Source: Cryobacterium aureum | GTDB lineage: Bacteria; Actinomycetota; Actinomycetes; Actinomycetales; Microbacteriaceae | Length of the DNA: 64,000 bases | Direction of reading: 5' to 3' | Assembly (NCBI RefSeq): GCF_002954245.1 | Contig: NZ_PPTG01000009.1 | Coordinates: 124,001-188,000 of the forward strand | Shown: positions 35,115 to 42,941 of the stretch, one piece after another | Layout: each line of letters starts with the position of its first letter | How positions within the stretch are numbered: position 1 is the first letter of the stretch | Made by a program: the position numbers and the translations under genes | The notes under the pieces: model-generated | Database searches by the model: none | Told to the model about the DNA's origin: nothing | What the model saw: the letters and a program-made list of their open reading frames with translations, nothing else

Positions 35115-35456
35115 CTACGCGGCGGGGCGGAGCAGCTGCAGAACGTCGGAGTTCAACTGGTTGGCCTGGGCGGAGACCGCGGTGACGGGTTGGGCAAGAA
35201 TGCTCACCCGGGTGAGGTCGACCATCTGCTCGGCCATGGCGCTGTTGGTCAGGCGCGATGCGGCGGCGAGGGTGTTCTCGGCGGAGACGGCACGGGTCTT
35301 ACCCTCGAAGTCGGTACTGTCAGCGGCAACGACAGACTCGGTCGAGGCGAGACCGCTCGAAATCGCCACGGTCGGCTGCGCGAGACTGATCTGTGCGGCC
35401 GCGAGCTTGCGGTATGCGTCTGATGCCGAGGTGTTGTTGTTGATCTGCATGCCCAT
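35115..35456 (-). CDS. Miniature flagellin: fused N- and C-terminal D0 ends, no central domain
   Basis: A 113-residue flagellin relative. Residues 1-36 match the flagellin start (MGMQ-x-N-x-N, AYR-x-LA, SSGL). Residues 57-110 match the flagellin end (AVS-x-EN, AA-x-SR, MAE-x-MV, TR-x-x-IL, AQANQ-x-NS-x-VLQLL). D1 and the variable domain are missing, replaced by about 20 residues. It has its own ribosome binding region (CGGAAGAAG) and a leader hairpin almost identical to that of fliC. It lies 67 nt after the sigma-factor gene and has no clear promoter of its own. The frame is intact and the end motifs are kept, so it looks functional rather than a relic. It could be a junction subunit, or a binding partner for FliS or FliW. 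Confidence 0.85.
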   Translation of the reverse strand: MGMQINNNTSASDAYRKLAAAQISLAQPTVAISSGLASTESVVAADSTDFEGKTRAVSAENTLAAASRLTNSAMAEQMVDLTRVSILAQPVTAVSAQANQLNSDVLQLLRPAA

Positions 35457-35484
35457 GATGGCTTCTTCCGTGAGGTGTTATTAA

Positions 35485-35506
35485 GCCGGCCCATCCATGG
35501 GCCAGC
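35485..35506 (-). promoter_or_regulatory. GGA-loop hairpin in the mini-flagellin leader (candidate CsrA site)
   Basis: Minus strand arms GCTGGCCC and GGGCCGGC enclose ATGGAT, with one G-T wobble. Ends 28 nt before the ATG. It is the near-identical twin of the fliC leader element. Confidence 0.6.
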
Positions 35507-35523
35507 GGGGGTATGGTGCAAAG

Positions 35524-36357
35524 TTAGGATGCTGCGCGTGCAGCCGTGTCGAGGTGCAGGTGGTCGTGAGCGGTGCGGGTCATTCCCACCGTCGCGAGGT
35601 CGGCGAGTCGGGCGAGATAGGCGCCGCGGCGAGCCGGAGCAATGCGCGACTCCGGGTGATACGCAGCCGCGGTCTCGATTTCGTCGGCGTAGTGCGTGTT
35701 GAGTCCGTCGCGCAGGAGGCGAATCGCCTCGGCGCGCATTTGGGAGACAGCGGAGTGTGTGGTGCCGAGTTCGGCGGCGATGTCCTTGACCGGGCGGTCG
35801 TCGAAGTAGATCTGCTCGACGATGGCGCGCATCTTTTCCGGAAGGGCCTCGATGGCCGCGCGCAGGTAGACCAGGCGTTCCGTGGAGAGCAGCGACTCTT
35901 CGGGCATGGCGGTGTCGGCCACGAGAAACTCGGCGGTCGTGTCGTCGAGGGCCGAGAGGGTGCGGGCCGCGTCGGCCAGGCCAGCCGCGGCAGTTTCACG
36001 GTCGACACCGAGGGCATCGGCGATCTCGTTCACGTTTGGGGTGCGCCCGAGCGCGGCCGCGAGAGTCTCCTGCACGGCCAGGGTCTCTTTGATGCGGCGG
36101 CGAGCCGAGCGGGTGGCCCAGTCGCTTGAGCGCATCTCGTCGGCGAATGCTCCGATGATGCGGCGGCGAGCGAAGGCTCCGAAGGGTACCCCGAGAGCTG
36201 GGTTGAAGGCATCCGCTGAAGTGATGAGGGCGACCGCGCCGGCCGACGCGAGGTCGTCGCGGGAGAGGTGTCGGGCCTTGGCCCAGACCTCCGAAACGAG
36301 GTAACCGACCAGGGGAAGATTCTCGACGACGAGGGCATTGCGGTCAGTGCGATTCAC
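35524..36357 (-). CDS. fliA: Flagellar sigma factor, FliA/WhiG-type sigma28
   Basis: A 277-residue sigma70-family factor without region 1.1. Region 2 is at about 15-85 (LPLVGYLVSEVWAKARHLSRDDLASAGAVAL, RRRIIGAFADEMRS), region 3 at 90-140 and region 4 at 170-225 (LPEKMRAIVEQIYFDDRPVKDIAAELGTTHSAVSQMRAEAIRLL). About 50 extra residues follow region 4. The GTG at 36357 gives a family-like N-terminus; the open frame upstream to 36492 crosses the divergent promoter region. It heads the minus-strand flagellar series, with four matching promoter sites in the island. No anti-sigma FlgM gene was found in the window. Confidence 0.9.
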   Translation of the reverse strand: MNRTDRNALVVENLPLVGYLVSEVWAKARHLSRDDLASAGAVALITSADAFNPALGVPFGAFARRRIIGAFADEMRSSDWATRSARRRIKETLAVQETLAAALGRTPNVNEIADALGVDRETAAAGLADAARTLSALDDTTAEFLVADTAMPEESLLSTERLVYLRAAIEALPEKMRAIVEQIYFDDRPVKDIAAELGTTHSAVSQMRAEAIRLLRDGLNTHYADEIETAAAYHPESRIAPARRGAYLARLADLATVGMTRTAHDHLHLDTAARAAS

Positions 36358-36664
36358 GTGCGGCCCCCGAGTTTCATGCCAATTTTTGAATGTGCGCGGA
36401 AGGGCTGCTGCGCCTCCCGTGAGAGGCCCCAATGCCTGCGAAATCAAAGCTACTAGTAGTAAAGGGTAAATGGGTAGCGCTACAACGCCCATTTAAGACA
36501 TTGCCGCGTCCTCTCTTTAGAGGACACGATTGAGCAATTCCGCAAGGAGTCGGGCTATTTTGCCTAACCGCGATGTTTTCGCGGCCGATAGTGCCAACGA
36601 ATGAACCAGGGCACACGCACCCGTGTGACCCTGAGCGCGAGTGAAATTGTGGGCTGGAGGAGTC
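36358..36664. promoter_or_regulatory. Divergent control region between sigma factor and flgN
   Basis: A 307-nt gap without genes. It holds a perfect 10-bp palindrome CTACTAGTAG (36450-36459), an 8-bp inverted repeat TAAATGGG/CCCATTTA (36467-36495) with TAGCGCTA inside, a 7-bp inverted repeat GTCCTCT-CTTT-AGAGGAC (36508-36525), the flgN promoter, and a hairpin CAGGG-CACACG...CGTGTG-A-CCCTG (36607-36633) in the flgN leader. The dense symmetry suggests operators for a flagellar master regulator not encoded here. No sigma28 site faces the sigma gene. Confidence 0.5.
36565..36591 (+). promoter_or_regulatory. Sigma28-like promoter for flgN-flgKL-fliW
   Basis: TAAC (36565-36568), 15 nt, GCCGATAG (36584-36591). 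The spacer is itself an inverted repeat, CGCGA-TGTTT-TCGCG. The flgN start is 73 nt downstream of the -10. Confidence 0.7.
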
Positions 36665-37150
36665 ATGGGCGCCAACGAATTGTCTGCGTTGCTCTGGCGA
36701 GAACGTGAACTTCTCGAGTTGCTCGTCTTCAAACTTGAAGAGGAACAGCTCTTGCTGCAGGGCGGCAAGTCGCGCTGGCTGCAACACGCCACTCGCGAGG
36801 TTGAACAGGTTCTGAACCTCGTGCGCGAAGCCGGACTCGGGCGTTCCGTAGAGGTTGCCGCGCTGGCAACCCAGTGGGGAACGGCCGAAGACGCCACCCT
36901 GCGTGAACTCGCCGCCAGTGCCCCCGAGGGGCCCTGGGGTGAAATCTTTGCCGCACACCTGAAGGCCATGGGCGAACTCACCACCCAGATCAAAGAACTG
37001 CGCGACACCAACGAACGTTTCATTCGTGCCGCGGCCCGCTCCACCCAGGAGACGATGACCACGGTCAGTGCCAACCCCAAGACCTACGATGCCAGCGGAG
37101 TGACCGGCGCCCCGGTGACCGCCGCCCGCATTTTCGACCGCAACCTATAA
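36665..37150 (+). CDS. flgN: FlgN-family chaperone
   Basis: A 161-residue helical protein with the pattern ELSALLWRERELLELLVFKLEEEQLLLQ near the start and RDTNERFI near 115, as in FlgN, which escorts FlgK and FlgL to the export gate. The ATG at 36665 has GGAGGAG at 3-4 nt. It stands directly before its two expected clients, which supports the assignment. It is the first gene of the plus-strand flagellar operon. Confidence 0.85.
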   Translation: MGANELSALLWRERELLELLVFKLEEEQLLLQGGKSRWLQHATREVEQVLNLVREAGLGRSVEVAALATQWGTAEDATLRELAASAPEGPWGEIFAAHLKAMGELTTQIKELRDTNERFIRAAARSTQETMTTVSANPKTYDASGVTGAPVTAARIFDRNL

Positions 37151-37185
37151 CTCATGCACGCCCAACGAGAAGAACGGAGAACACG

Positions 37186-38637
37186 GTGAGCACATTTGGT
37201 GGCTTGAACACCGCGTACACCGGCCTCGTTGCCGCGCGTCAGGGACTCGACGTGGTCGGGCAAAACATTGCCAACGCCAACACGGAGGGCTACACGCGCC
37301 AGCGCATATCAACCTCCGCTCTCGGCGCCACGGCTCCGACTGGCATCTTCACCCAGGGCGCCCGCGTCGGTGAGGGCGTTGCCATGGACGGAATCGCTCG
37401 CCTGGCCAGCGCCCAACTGGATGCCCGCGTGCGCGCCACCGCAGCCACCGCCGGCTACACGGCGGTGCGGGCCAACGCGCTCGCCTCGGTCGAAGACTCG
37501 CTCAACGAACCCGGCGAAAACGGCATCTCGGCCAAGCTCGATGAGTTCTGGGCCGGCTGGCAGACCCTGTCGAACGGCACCGACACCGCAGCCCCCGCAG
37601 CGCTGCTACTCGGCACGGCCGGCGAACTGCTCACCCAGATCTCCGAGGGCTACCAGGCCGTCTCCGACGAGTGGTCGAACGTGCGCAGCGACCTGAACAA
37701 TATGGTCTCGGAACTCAACGGCGCGGCCACCCAGGTCGCAGCGCTCAACGTGCAGATTCGCCAGAGCCTCGCCACGGGCGGTACGGCCAACGAACTGCTC
37801 GACCAGCGCAGCACCCTCACAACCACGATCGCCGCCCTGACCGGGGCGAGCGTCACCGAGCAGGCCGACGGCACCGTCACCGTGCTCGTGGGCGGCAACG
37901 CACTCGTCTCCGGCGGCACCGCGCATCAGGTGCAGGTCACCGCCGACTCTCCGCGAGTGATGCAGGACAGCGGTGACGTGAACCTGGTGTGGGCCGATAA
38001 CGCCGACACGGCCGTGACGATGGACCGGGGCGAAATGGCCGGCGCCCTGTCGTTGCTCGGCGAGGCGAACATCAGTAGATCCGGTGGCGCGCTGGCTGAA
38101 GCTGCTGCGTCGTACAACACGTTCGCGAACGAACTCGCCACTAAGGTCAACGACATCTACCGGACCGGGTACACGCAGGCGGATGAGACCGGCAAGGACT
38201 TCTTCGCCGTCGCAGTTGGTGCACCCGCCGCACAGGGTCTGCGCATCGTGCCGAAATCATCCGCTGAAATGGCGGTACGGGCATCCGCTGAATCGGGCGC
38301 CTACGACGGCACCATAGCGGATGCCATCGCGCAGCTCGGCGCCGGATTCGCGACCGACGTAGACGGCGCGGTCACATCGCCGAGCACCACCTGGTCGGAC
38401 TTCGTCACGAAGACCGGCGTGCTCACTCAGACCGAGCTGCAGTCGGCGGCGCTGGCCAGCTCGACGGCATCGGGCGCTGCCAACCAGCAGCTCGCCAACT
38501 CCTCGGTGGACCTCGACGAGGAGAACGTCAACCTGCTGATGTTCCAGCACGCCTATCAGGGAGCGGCCCGCATGATGACGGCCGTCGACGAGATGCTCGA
38601 CACGCTCATCAACCGCACCGGATTGGTCGGGAGGTAA
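37186..38637 (+). CDS. flgK: Hook-filament junction protein FlgK
   Basis: HAP1, 483 residues. The N-terminal motif (GLNTAYTGLVAARQGLDVVGQNIANANTEGYTRQR) and the C-terminal SVDLDEENVNLLMFQHAYQGAARMMTAVDEMLDTLIN are diagnostic. The start is GTG after ACGGAG. Flanked by flgN and flgL, which it needs for export and junction building. Confidence 0.96.
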   Translation: MSTFGGLNTAYTGLVAARQGLDVVGQNIANANTEGYTRQRISTSALGATAPTGIFTQGARVGEGVAMDGIARLASAQLDARVRATAATAGYTAVRANALASVEDSLNEPGENGISAKLDEFWAGWQTLSNGTDTAAPAALLLGTAGELLTQISEGYQAVSDEWSNVRSDLNNMVSELNGAATQVAALNVQIRQSLATGGTANELLDQRSTLTTTIAALTGASVTEQADGTVTVLVGGNALVSGGTAHQVQVTADSPRVMQDSGDVNLVWADNADTAVTMDRGEMAGALSLLGEANISRSGGALAEAAASYNTFANELATKVNDIYRTGYTQADETGKDFFAVAVGAPAAQGLRIVPKSSAEMAVRASAESGAYDGTIADAIAQLGAGFATDVDGAVTSPSTTWSDFVTKTGVLTQTELQSAALASSTASGAANQQLANSSVDLDEENVNLLMFQHAYQGAARMMTAVDEMLDTLINRTGLVGR

Positions 38638-38640
38638 CTC

Positions 38641-39582
38641 ATGGTCGATCGGGTAACTACTCACACCCAGATGCGCGCTGCCCAGCGCAACCTGCAGGAG
38701 AACATGACGCACCTCGCGCGGCTGCAGGAGCAGGCGAGCACGCTCAAGTCCATCAACCGTTCCTCGGACGATCCGACCGCGGCCGCAGCCGCTATGGCAG
38801 TGCGCGCCGAGATGCGTGCAGTCGATCAGTACAGCGCCAATGCCGACAACGGCAACGACTGGCTGACCACGATCGAATCCTCGCTCGGGTCAGTGTCGGA
38901 CATCATGAACCGCGTACGGGACCTCACCGTGCAGGGCGCCAATTCCGGCTCGCTGTCAGCGACGGCCAAAGAGGCCATTGCGATTGAGATCGACGGACTC
39001 AAAACCGATCTCCTCTCGCAGGCCAACACGAAGTTTCTCGGGCGCAGCGTCTTTGCCGGCAATTCGGACGCTGCTATGGCGTTTGCCGCAGCGGGCACCG
39101 ACAGCACCGGAGCGACGATCTACGCATACTCGGGCGACACGGCGGGCGCAAGCAGCGTCGAACGGCGCATCAGTGCCACGAGCACCGTGCGGGTCGACGC
39201 AGCAGGCGCGACGATCTTCGGCAAGGATGACGAAAGCACCGGCTCGTCATCGGTTTTCGCATTGCTCGACAATATTGTCGCCGACCTGCGCTCGACCAAC
39301 AGCGCGGTCAACGTGGGCTCTCGCCTTGAGGAACTCGACACAAGGATGGCCATCATGACCGGTCAACGCAGTGAAATGGGTGCCCGCCAGGTGCAGATGG
39401 AACGCGCCCAGTCAACCCTGCTCGAAAAGACCGGCACACTGGATGCCCAACGATCCGGCATCGAAGACGCCGACCTGGGCCAGGTCATCATTGATTTGAA
39501 ACTGCAGGAAGTGACCTATCAGGCCGCACTCGCTGTTACCGCCCGTGTACTTCAACCAACCCTGATGGACTTTCTCTCATGA
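38641..39582 (+). CDS. flgL: Hook-filament junction protein FlgL
   Basis: HAP3, 313 residues, flagellin-like. N-terminal MRAAQRNLQENMTHLARLQEQ and KSINRSSDDPTAAAAAM, and a C-terminal flagellin-type helix (LKLQEVTYQAALAVTARVLQPTLMDFLS). Starts 3 nt after flgK and overlaps fliW by 4 nt (ATGA). Confidence 0.95.
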   Translation: MVDRVTTHTQMRAAQRNLQENMTHLARLQEQASTLKSINRSSDDPTAAAAAMAVRAEMRAVDQYSANADNGNDWLTTIESSLGSVSDIMNRVRDLTVQGANSGSLSATAKEAIAIEIDGLKTDLLSQANTKFLGRSVFAGNSDAAMAFAAAGTDSTGATIYAYSGDTAGASSVERRISATSTVRVDAAGATIFGKDDESTGSSSVFALLDNIVADLRSTNSAVNVGSRLEELDTRMAIMTGQRSEMGARQVQMERAQSTLLEKTGTLDAQRSGIEDADLGQVIIDLKLQEVTYQAALAVTARVLQPTLMDFLS

Positions 39583-39977
39583 CGACTACCCTCACCAGCC
39601 CCACCCTCAGCTTCGTCGCTCCCCCGCCCGGGCTGGCGCCGCTCACCGACTTCGTGCTCAACGAGATCGAGGGGGCCGCTGGACTCTACTCGCTGCAGGC
39701 ATCCGCTCACCCGACCACGCGCCTGTTCGTGCTCGACGCGGCCATCTTTCTGCCCAACTACACCCCGGCAATTTCGAACGAGCAGTCGATCGCGCTGTCG
39801 CTGACGACGCCCGACGACGCCCTCGTGCTCGTGGTCGTCAACCCCGGTGAGAGCACCACGACGGTGAACCTGATGGCTCCCATCGTGGTCAACGCACGCA
39901 CCGGCGCCTGCGCGCAGCTCATTCTGGACGACCAGGACTGGCCCCTGCACGCCGAGCTCGGCAGCGGCGAAAACTGA
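39579..39977 (+). CDS. fliW: Flagellar assembly factor FliW
   Basis: A 132-residue protein with the FliW pattern: PPPGLAPLTDFVLNEIE near the start, a central PNYTPAIS region and the signature VNLMAPIVVNARTG at 96-109. FliW binds both newly made flagellin and CsrA; when flagellin leaves, FliW sequesters CsrA and flagellin translation resumes. The order flgK-flgL-fliW is the same as in Bacillus subtilis, where csrA comes next; here csrA is 30 kb away at the end of the other strand's series. Confidence 0.9.
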   Translation: MTTTLTSPTLSFVAPPPGLAPLTDFVLNEIEGAAGLYSLQASAHPTTRLFVLDAAIFLPNYTPAISNEQSIALSLTTPDDALVLVVVNPGESTTTVNLMAPIVVNARTGACAQLILDDQDWPLHAELGSGEN

Positions 39978-40007
39978 GGTCTAGCTTTTTGAGGTTGTCG
40001 CGCGCTG

Positions 40008-40511
40008 CTAGTGCGACTCGGCCTCGATGAGTGCAGCCTCGAACGCGACCCAGGGCAGCATGGCGCACTTGACGCGGGCGGGGTAGCGTGAGACTCCCCC
40101 GAAGGCCGCCGCGTCGCCGAGAATCTCCTCGTCGGGCTCGATCTTTCCGCGGGAGCGCAGCATTTCCCGAAAGTTGTCGAGCAGGGCGCGCGCCGAGGTT
40201 GCGCTGAGGCCGCGCAGGGTGTCGGTCAAGATCGAAGCGGATGCCTGCGAGATCGAGCAGCCCTCGCCGGTCCAGACCAGGTCGGTCACAGCGGAATCCG
40301 TCGTGTCGCCAGCGTCACCCGCGCCGAGTGAGACACGCAGGGTGACCTCATCGCCGCAGGTCGTGTTGATCTGGTGCGATTCGGCAACCCGCAGACCGCC
40401 GGCCGCGCCGAGAGCCACGGCCTCGGCGAGTGGCGTGAGTTCGACCGCCCCGTGCCGGGCTTTGGCGTGCTCGAGAATGATCGTCTGATACAGCTGCTGC
40501 AAGTCACTCAT
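40008..40511 (-). CDS. sufU: Fe-S cluster assembly protein SufU
   Basis: A 167-residue zinc-binding partner of SufS that receives its persulfide sulfur. Conserved cysteines are C52 (TTCGD), C85 (GEGCSIS) and C149 (RVKCAMLPW), with the SufU-type insertion between. It overlaps the sufS gene by 4 nt. The rest of the suf operon is not in the window. Confidence 0.93.
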   Translation of the reverse strand: MSDLQQLYQTIILEHAKARHGAVELTPLAEAVALGAAGGLRVAESHQINTTCGDEVTLRVSLGAGDAGDTTDSAVTDLVWTGEGCSISQASASILTDTLRGLSATSARALLDNFREMLRSRGKIEPDEEILGDAAAFGGVSRYPARVKCAMLPWVAFEAALIEAESH

Positions 40512-41848
40512 TGCTTGACTCCGAAGAAGGGGGCGACCTCGGCGAGGGTGGCCAGAAACAGGTCGACCTCATCGGTCGTGTTGTAGAGGTAGGTGCTGGC
40601 CCTGGTCGAGGCTGTCACGCCCAGTCGGCGATGCAGGGGCTGGGCACAGTGGTGGCCGACGCGCACGGCGATGCCGGCATCGTCAAGAAACTGGCCGACG
40701 TCGTGCGCGTGCACTCCGGCGACGTCCACGGCGGCGAGCCCGAGCCGCTCCACGCCGACACCGGGGCCGAGCAGTCGCACACCGGGGATTTCGGCGAGCC
40801 CGGCAACGAGGCGCTGCCCGAGCTGGGCTTCCCAGGCTTGCACCCTCTGCATGCCGGTTTCGCTCAGGTAATCGACGGCCGCGGCCAGGGCGATGGCCTG
40901 CGAGATGCGCTGGGTGCCGGCCTCGAAGCGCTGCGGCGGAGCGAGAAACTCAGCTTGAGCCATGTCGACGGTCGTGATCATCGACCCGCCGGTGAGGAAC
41001 GGCGGCATGTCGGCGAGCAGTTCGGCTTTACCGTAGAGCGCGCCGATGCCCGTGGGGCCGAGCATCTTGTGGCCCGAGAAGACGGCGAAGTCCACGTCGA
41101 GCGCCTTGACGTCCACGGGAAGGTGCGGCACGGTCTGGCAGGCGTCGAGCACGACCAGCGCACCGACGCGGCGGGCCAGGGCCACGAGTTCGGCCACCGG
41201 GTTGATGGTGCCGGTGACGTTGGAGCCGTGGGTGAAGGCGAGCAGTCTCGTGTGGGGGCCGACAACATCCGCTGCGGCCAGCAGGTCGAGCGTGCCGTCA
41301 TCGAGTACGGGAATGAAGCGCAGTGTGGCGCCGGTGCGGAGCGCGAGTTGTTGCCAGGGAATGAGGTTGGCGTGGTGTTCCATCTCGGTGACCACGATCT
41401 CGTCGCCGGCACCGAGGCTGAAGCGGCGTGCGGCCGGGCCGCCGAGGCCGAGTGAGGCGTTCGAGAAGCTGTAGGCCAGCAGGTTGATGGCTTCGGTGGC
41501 GTTGGAGGTCCAGACGATTTCGTCGGCCTCTGCGCCGACGAACGTGGCGACCTTTTCTCGCGCGGCTTCGAACCCCTCGGTCGCCTCAACGGCGAGCGTG
41601 TGTGCGCCGCGGTGCACGGCGGCGTTGCGCTGTTCGTAGTATTCCTGCTCGGCTTCCATTACGCTGATCGGGTTCTGCGAGGTGGCGCCGGAGTCGAGAT
41701 AGACGAGCGGATGCCCGTTCACCAGCTGATGCAGCACCGGAAAGTCGTTGCGAATGCGTTCAACGTCGATGTTGGTCAACGGGCCCACCTCGGGGTGCTG
41801 GGCGCCGGTGGGTGAGGAAAGAGCGGACGATGGTGCAAAAGACGTCAT
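40508..41848 (-). CDS. sufS: Cysteine desulfurase SufS
   Basis: A 446-residue PLP enzyme that takes sulfur from cysteine for Fe-S clusters. The PLP lysine is in SGHKMLGPTGIGALYG, and VGHHCAQPLHR is the C-terminal region with the active-site cysteine (class II desulfurase). About 25 residues of Ser/Pro-rich sequence precede the fold. The start at 41848 is the first good ATG. Confidence 0.94.
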   Translation of the reverse strand: MTSFAPSSALSSPTGAQHPEVGPLTNIDVERIRNDFPVLHQLVNGHPLVYLDSGATSQNPISVMEAEQEYYEQRNAAVHRGAHTLAVEATEGFEAAREKVATFVGAEADEIVWTSNATEAINLLAYSFSNASLGLGGPAARRFSLGAGDEIVVTEMEHHANLIPWQQLALRTGATLRFIPVLDDGTLDLLAAADVVGPHTRLLAFTHGSNVTGTINPVAELVALARRVGALVVLDACQTVPHLPVDVKALDVDFAVFSGHKMLGPTGIGALYGKAELLADMPPFLTGGSMITTVDMAQAEFLAPPQRFEAGTQRISQAIALAAAVDYLSETGMQRVQAWEAQLGQRLVAGLAEIPGVRLLGPGVGVERLGLAAVDVAGVHAHDVGQFLDDAGIAVRVGHHCAQPLHRRLGVTASTRASTYLYNTTDEVDLFLATLAEVAPFFGVKQ

Positions 41849-41957
41849 ACCCCAAGGATATTCCTTTGCCCCGAACCCGCACGCCGCGCGGGCAAGTATG
41901 ACGCGCGAGTGTCAGAACGCGGTGGAAAACCCGGCCGGAGCGTGTGAGGCTTAAGGG

Positions 41958-42242
41958 GTGACGCAGACTACCGAACACACCGAGCTCCGCGAGGACGTGT
42001 CACTCGACCGGCCGTGGGTGACCCTGGTCTGGGACGACCCGGTCAATCTCATGTCCTACGTGTCCTACGTTTTTCGCAGCTACTTCGGCGTCTCGCCGAA
42101 ACAGGCCGAACGGCTCATGCTGCAGGTGCACAATAACGGCCGAGCGGTCGTGGCCACCGGCAATCGCGAATCCATGGAGCGCCACGTGGAGGCCATGCAC
42201 GGCTACGGCCTGATGGCGACACTCGCCAAGGCCGACGAATGA
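41958..42242 (+). CDS. clpS: ClpS adaptor of the ClpAP/ClpCP protease
   Basis: A 94-residue N-end-rule adaptor. The conserved [14 protein letters not shown] stretch at 26-39 and the HNNGRAVV and YGLMAT parts match ClpS. The start is a GTG. It is followed by a 4-nt overlapping DUF2017 gene, a pair usual in Actinobacteria. Confidence 0.94.
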   Translation: MTQTTEHTELREDVSLDRPWVTLVWDDPVNLMSYVSYVFRSYFGVSPKQAERLMLQVHNNGRAVVATGNRESMERHVEAMHGYGLMATLAKADE

Positions 42243-42799
42243 GCGGCCTACGGCGGTTCACCACCCAGCCATCCGGCTCGCTGCTCGCGCGGTTCGAACC
42301 GATCGAAGCAGACCTGCTACGCCTCGCCACCACCCAGCTGCTCGAGATGCTCGACTCAGGTGCCAACGACCCGCAGATCGCCGCGAGCGATGGAATCTTC
42401 GGCCGTCTGCTGCCCGCGGCCTACCGCGACGACGACGAAGCGGCCTCCGAGTTTCGCCGTTTCACGGCGACCGAGCTGCTCGATCGCAAGGCGCAGAATG
42501 CCCAGGTCGTGCTGAATTCGCTGGATTTGCGCGAAGCGGATGCCGCCACTCCCGAGACCGATACCGCCCCCGGCGACGACAGCGAGGATCGCCAGCCGGT
42601 CACGATCAGTCTCGACCCCGACGCCGTGCAGGCCTGGCTGCGCAGCCTCACCGACCTGCGACTGACGCTCGCCGACCGGCTGCAGATCTCCCCCGACGGG
42701 GTCGTACACCTCTCCGGCGACGACACCCCGTTTCTGCGCGAGCTCTACGAATGGCTCGGCATGTTGCAGGAAGAACTCGTCTACGCGATCGACGTGTGA
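42239..42799 (+). CDS. DUF2017 family protein
   Basis: A 186-residue actinobacterial protein of unknown function, always near clp[21 protein letters not shown] near 20-39 and the C-terminal [21 protein letters not shown] are family features. An acidic insertion lies at about 100-120. Coupling with clpS hints at a role with the Clp protease; nothing in the sequence shows it. Confidence 0.88.
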   Translation: MSGLRRFTTQPSGSLLARFEPIEADLLRLATTQLLEMLDSGANDPQIAASDGIFGRLLPAAYRDDDEAASEFRRFTATELLDRKAQNAQVVLNSLDLREADAATPETDTAPGDDSEDRQPVTISLDPDAVQAWLRSLTDLRLTLADRLQISPDGVVHLSGDDTPFLRELYEWLGMLQEELVYAIDV

Positions 42800-42941
42800 A
42801 ATCCGCCCGACATCGCCGTGTCATTTCGGCGGGCAGCGGGTGCGGTAGCCTGCTGATCACCACCGTGTGCTCAGGGTCGCTCGCACGGCTCCCGGCTCTT
42901 TTGGCCAGCGCTCGCGCCAGCCCCGCACCCGATGGAGACTC

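Noticed and set aside
35115..35456. Mini-flagellin as a plain pseudogene
   Set aside because: The frame is intact, both terminal motifs are kept, and the leader hairpin is preserved almost base for base.
35456..35523. Sigma28 promoter directly before the mini-flagellin
   Set aside because: TAAC occurs at the sigma-gene stop codon, but 15 nt on the sequence is CGCTGGCC, not a CCGATA-type element. Read-through from the sigma gene is more likely.
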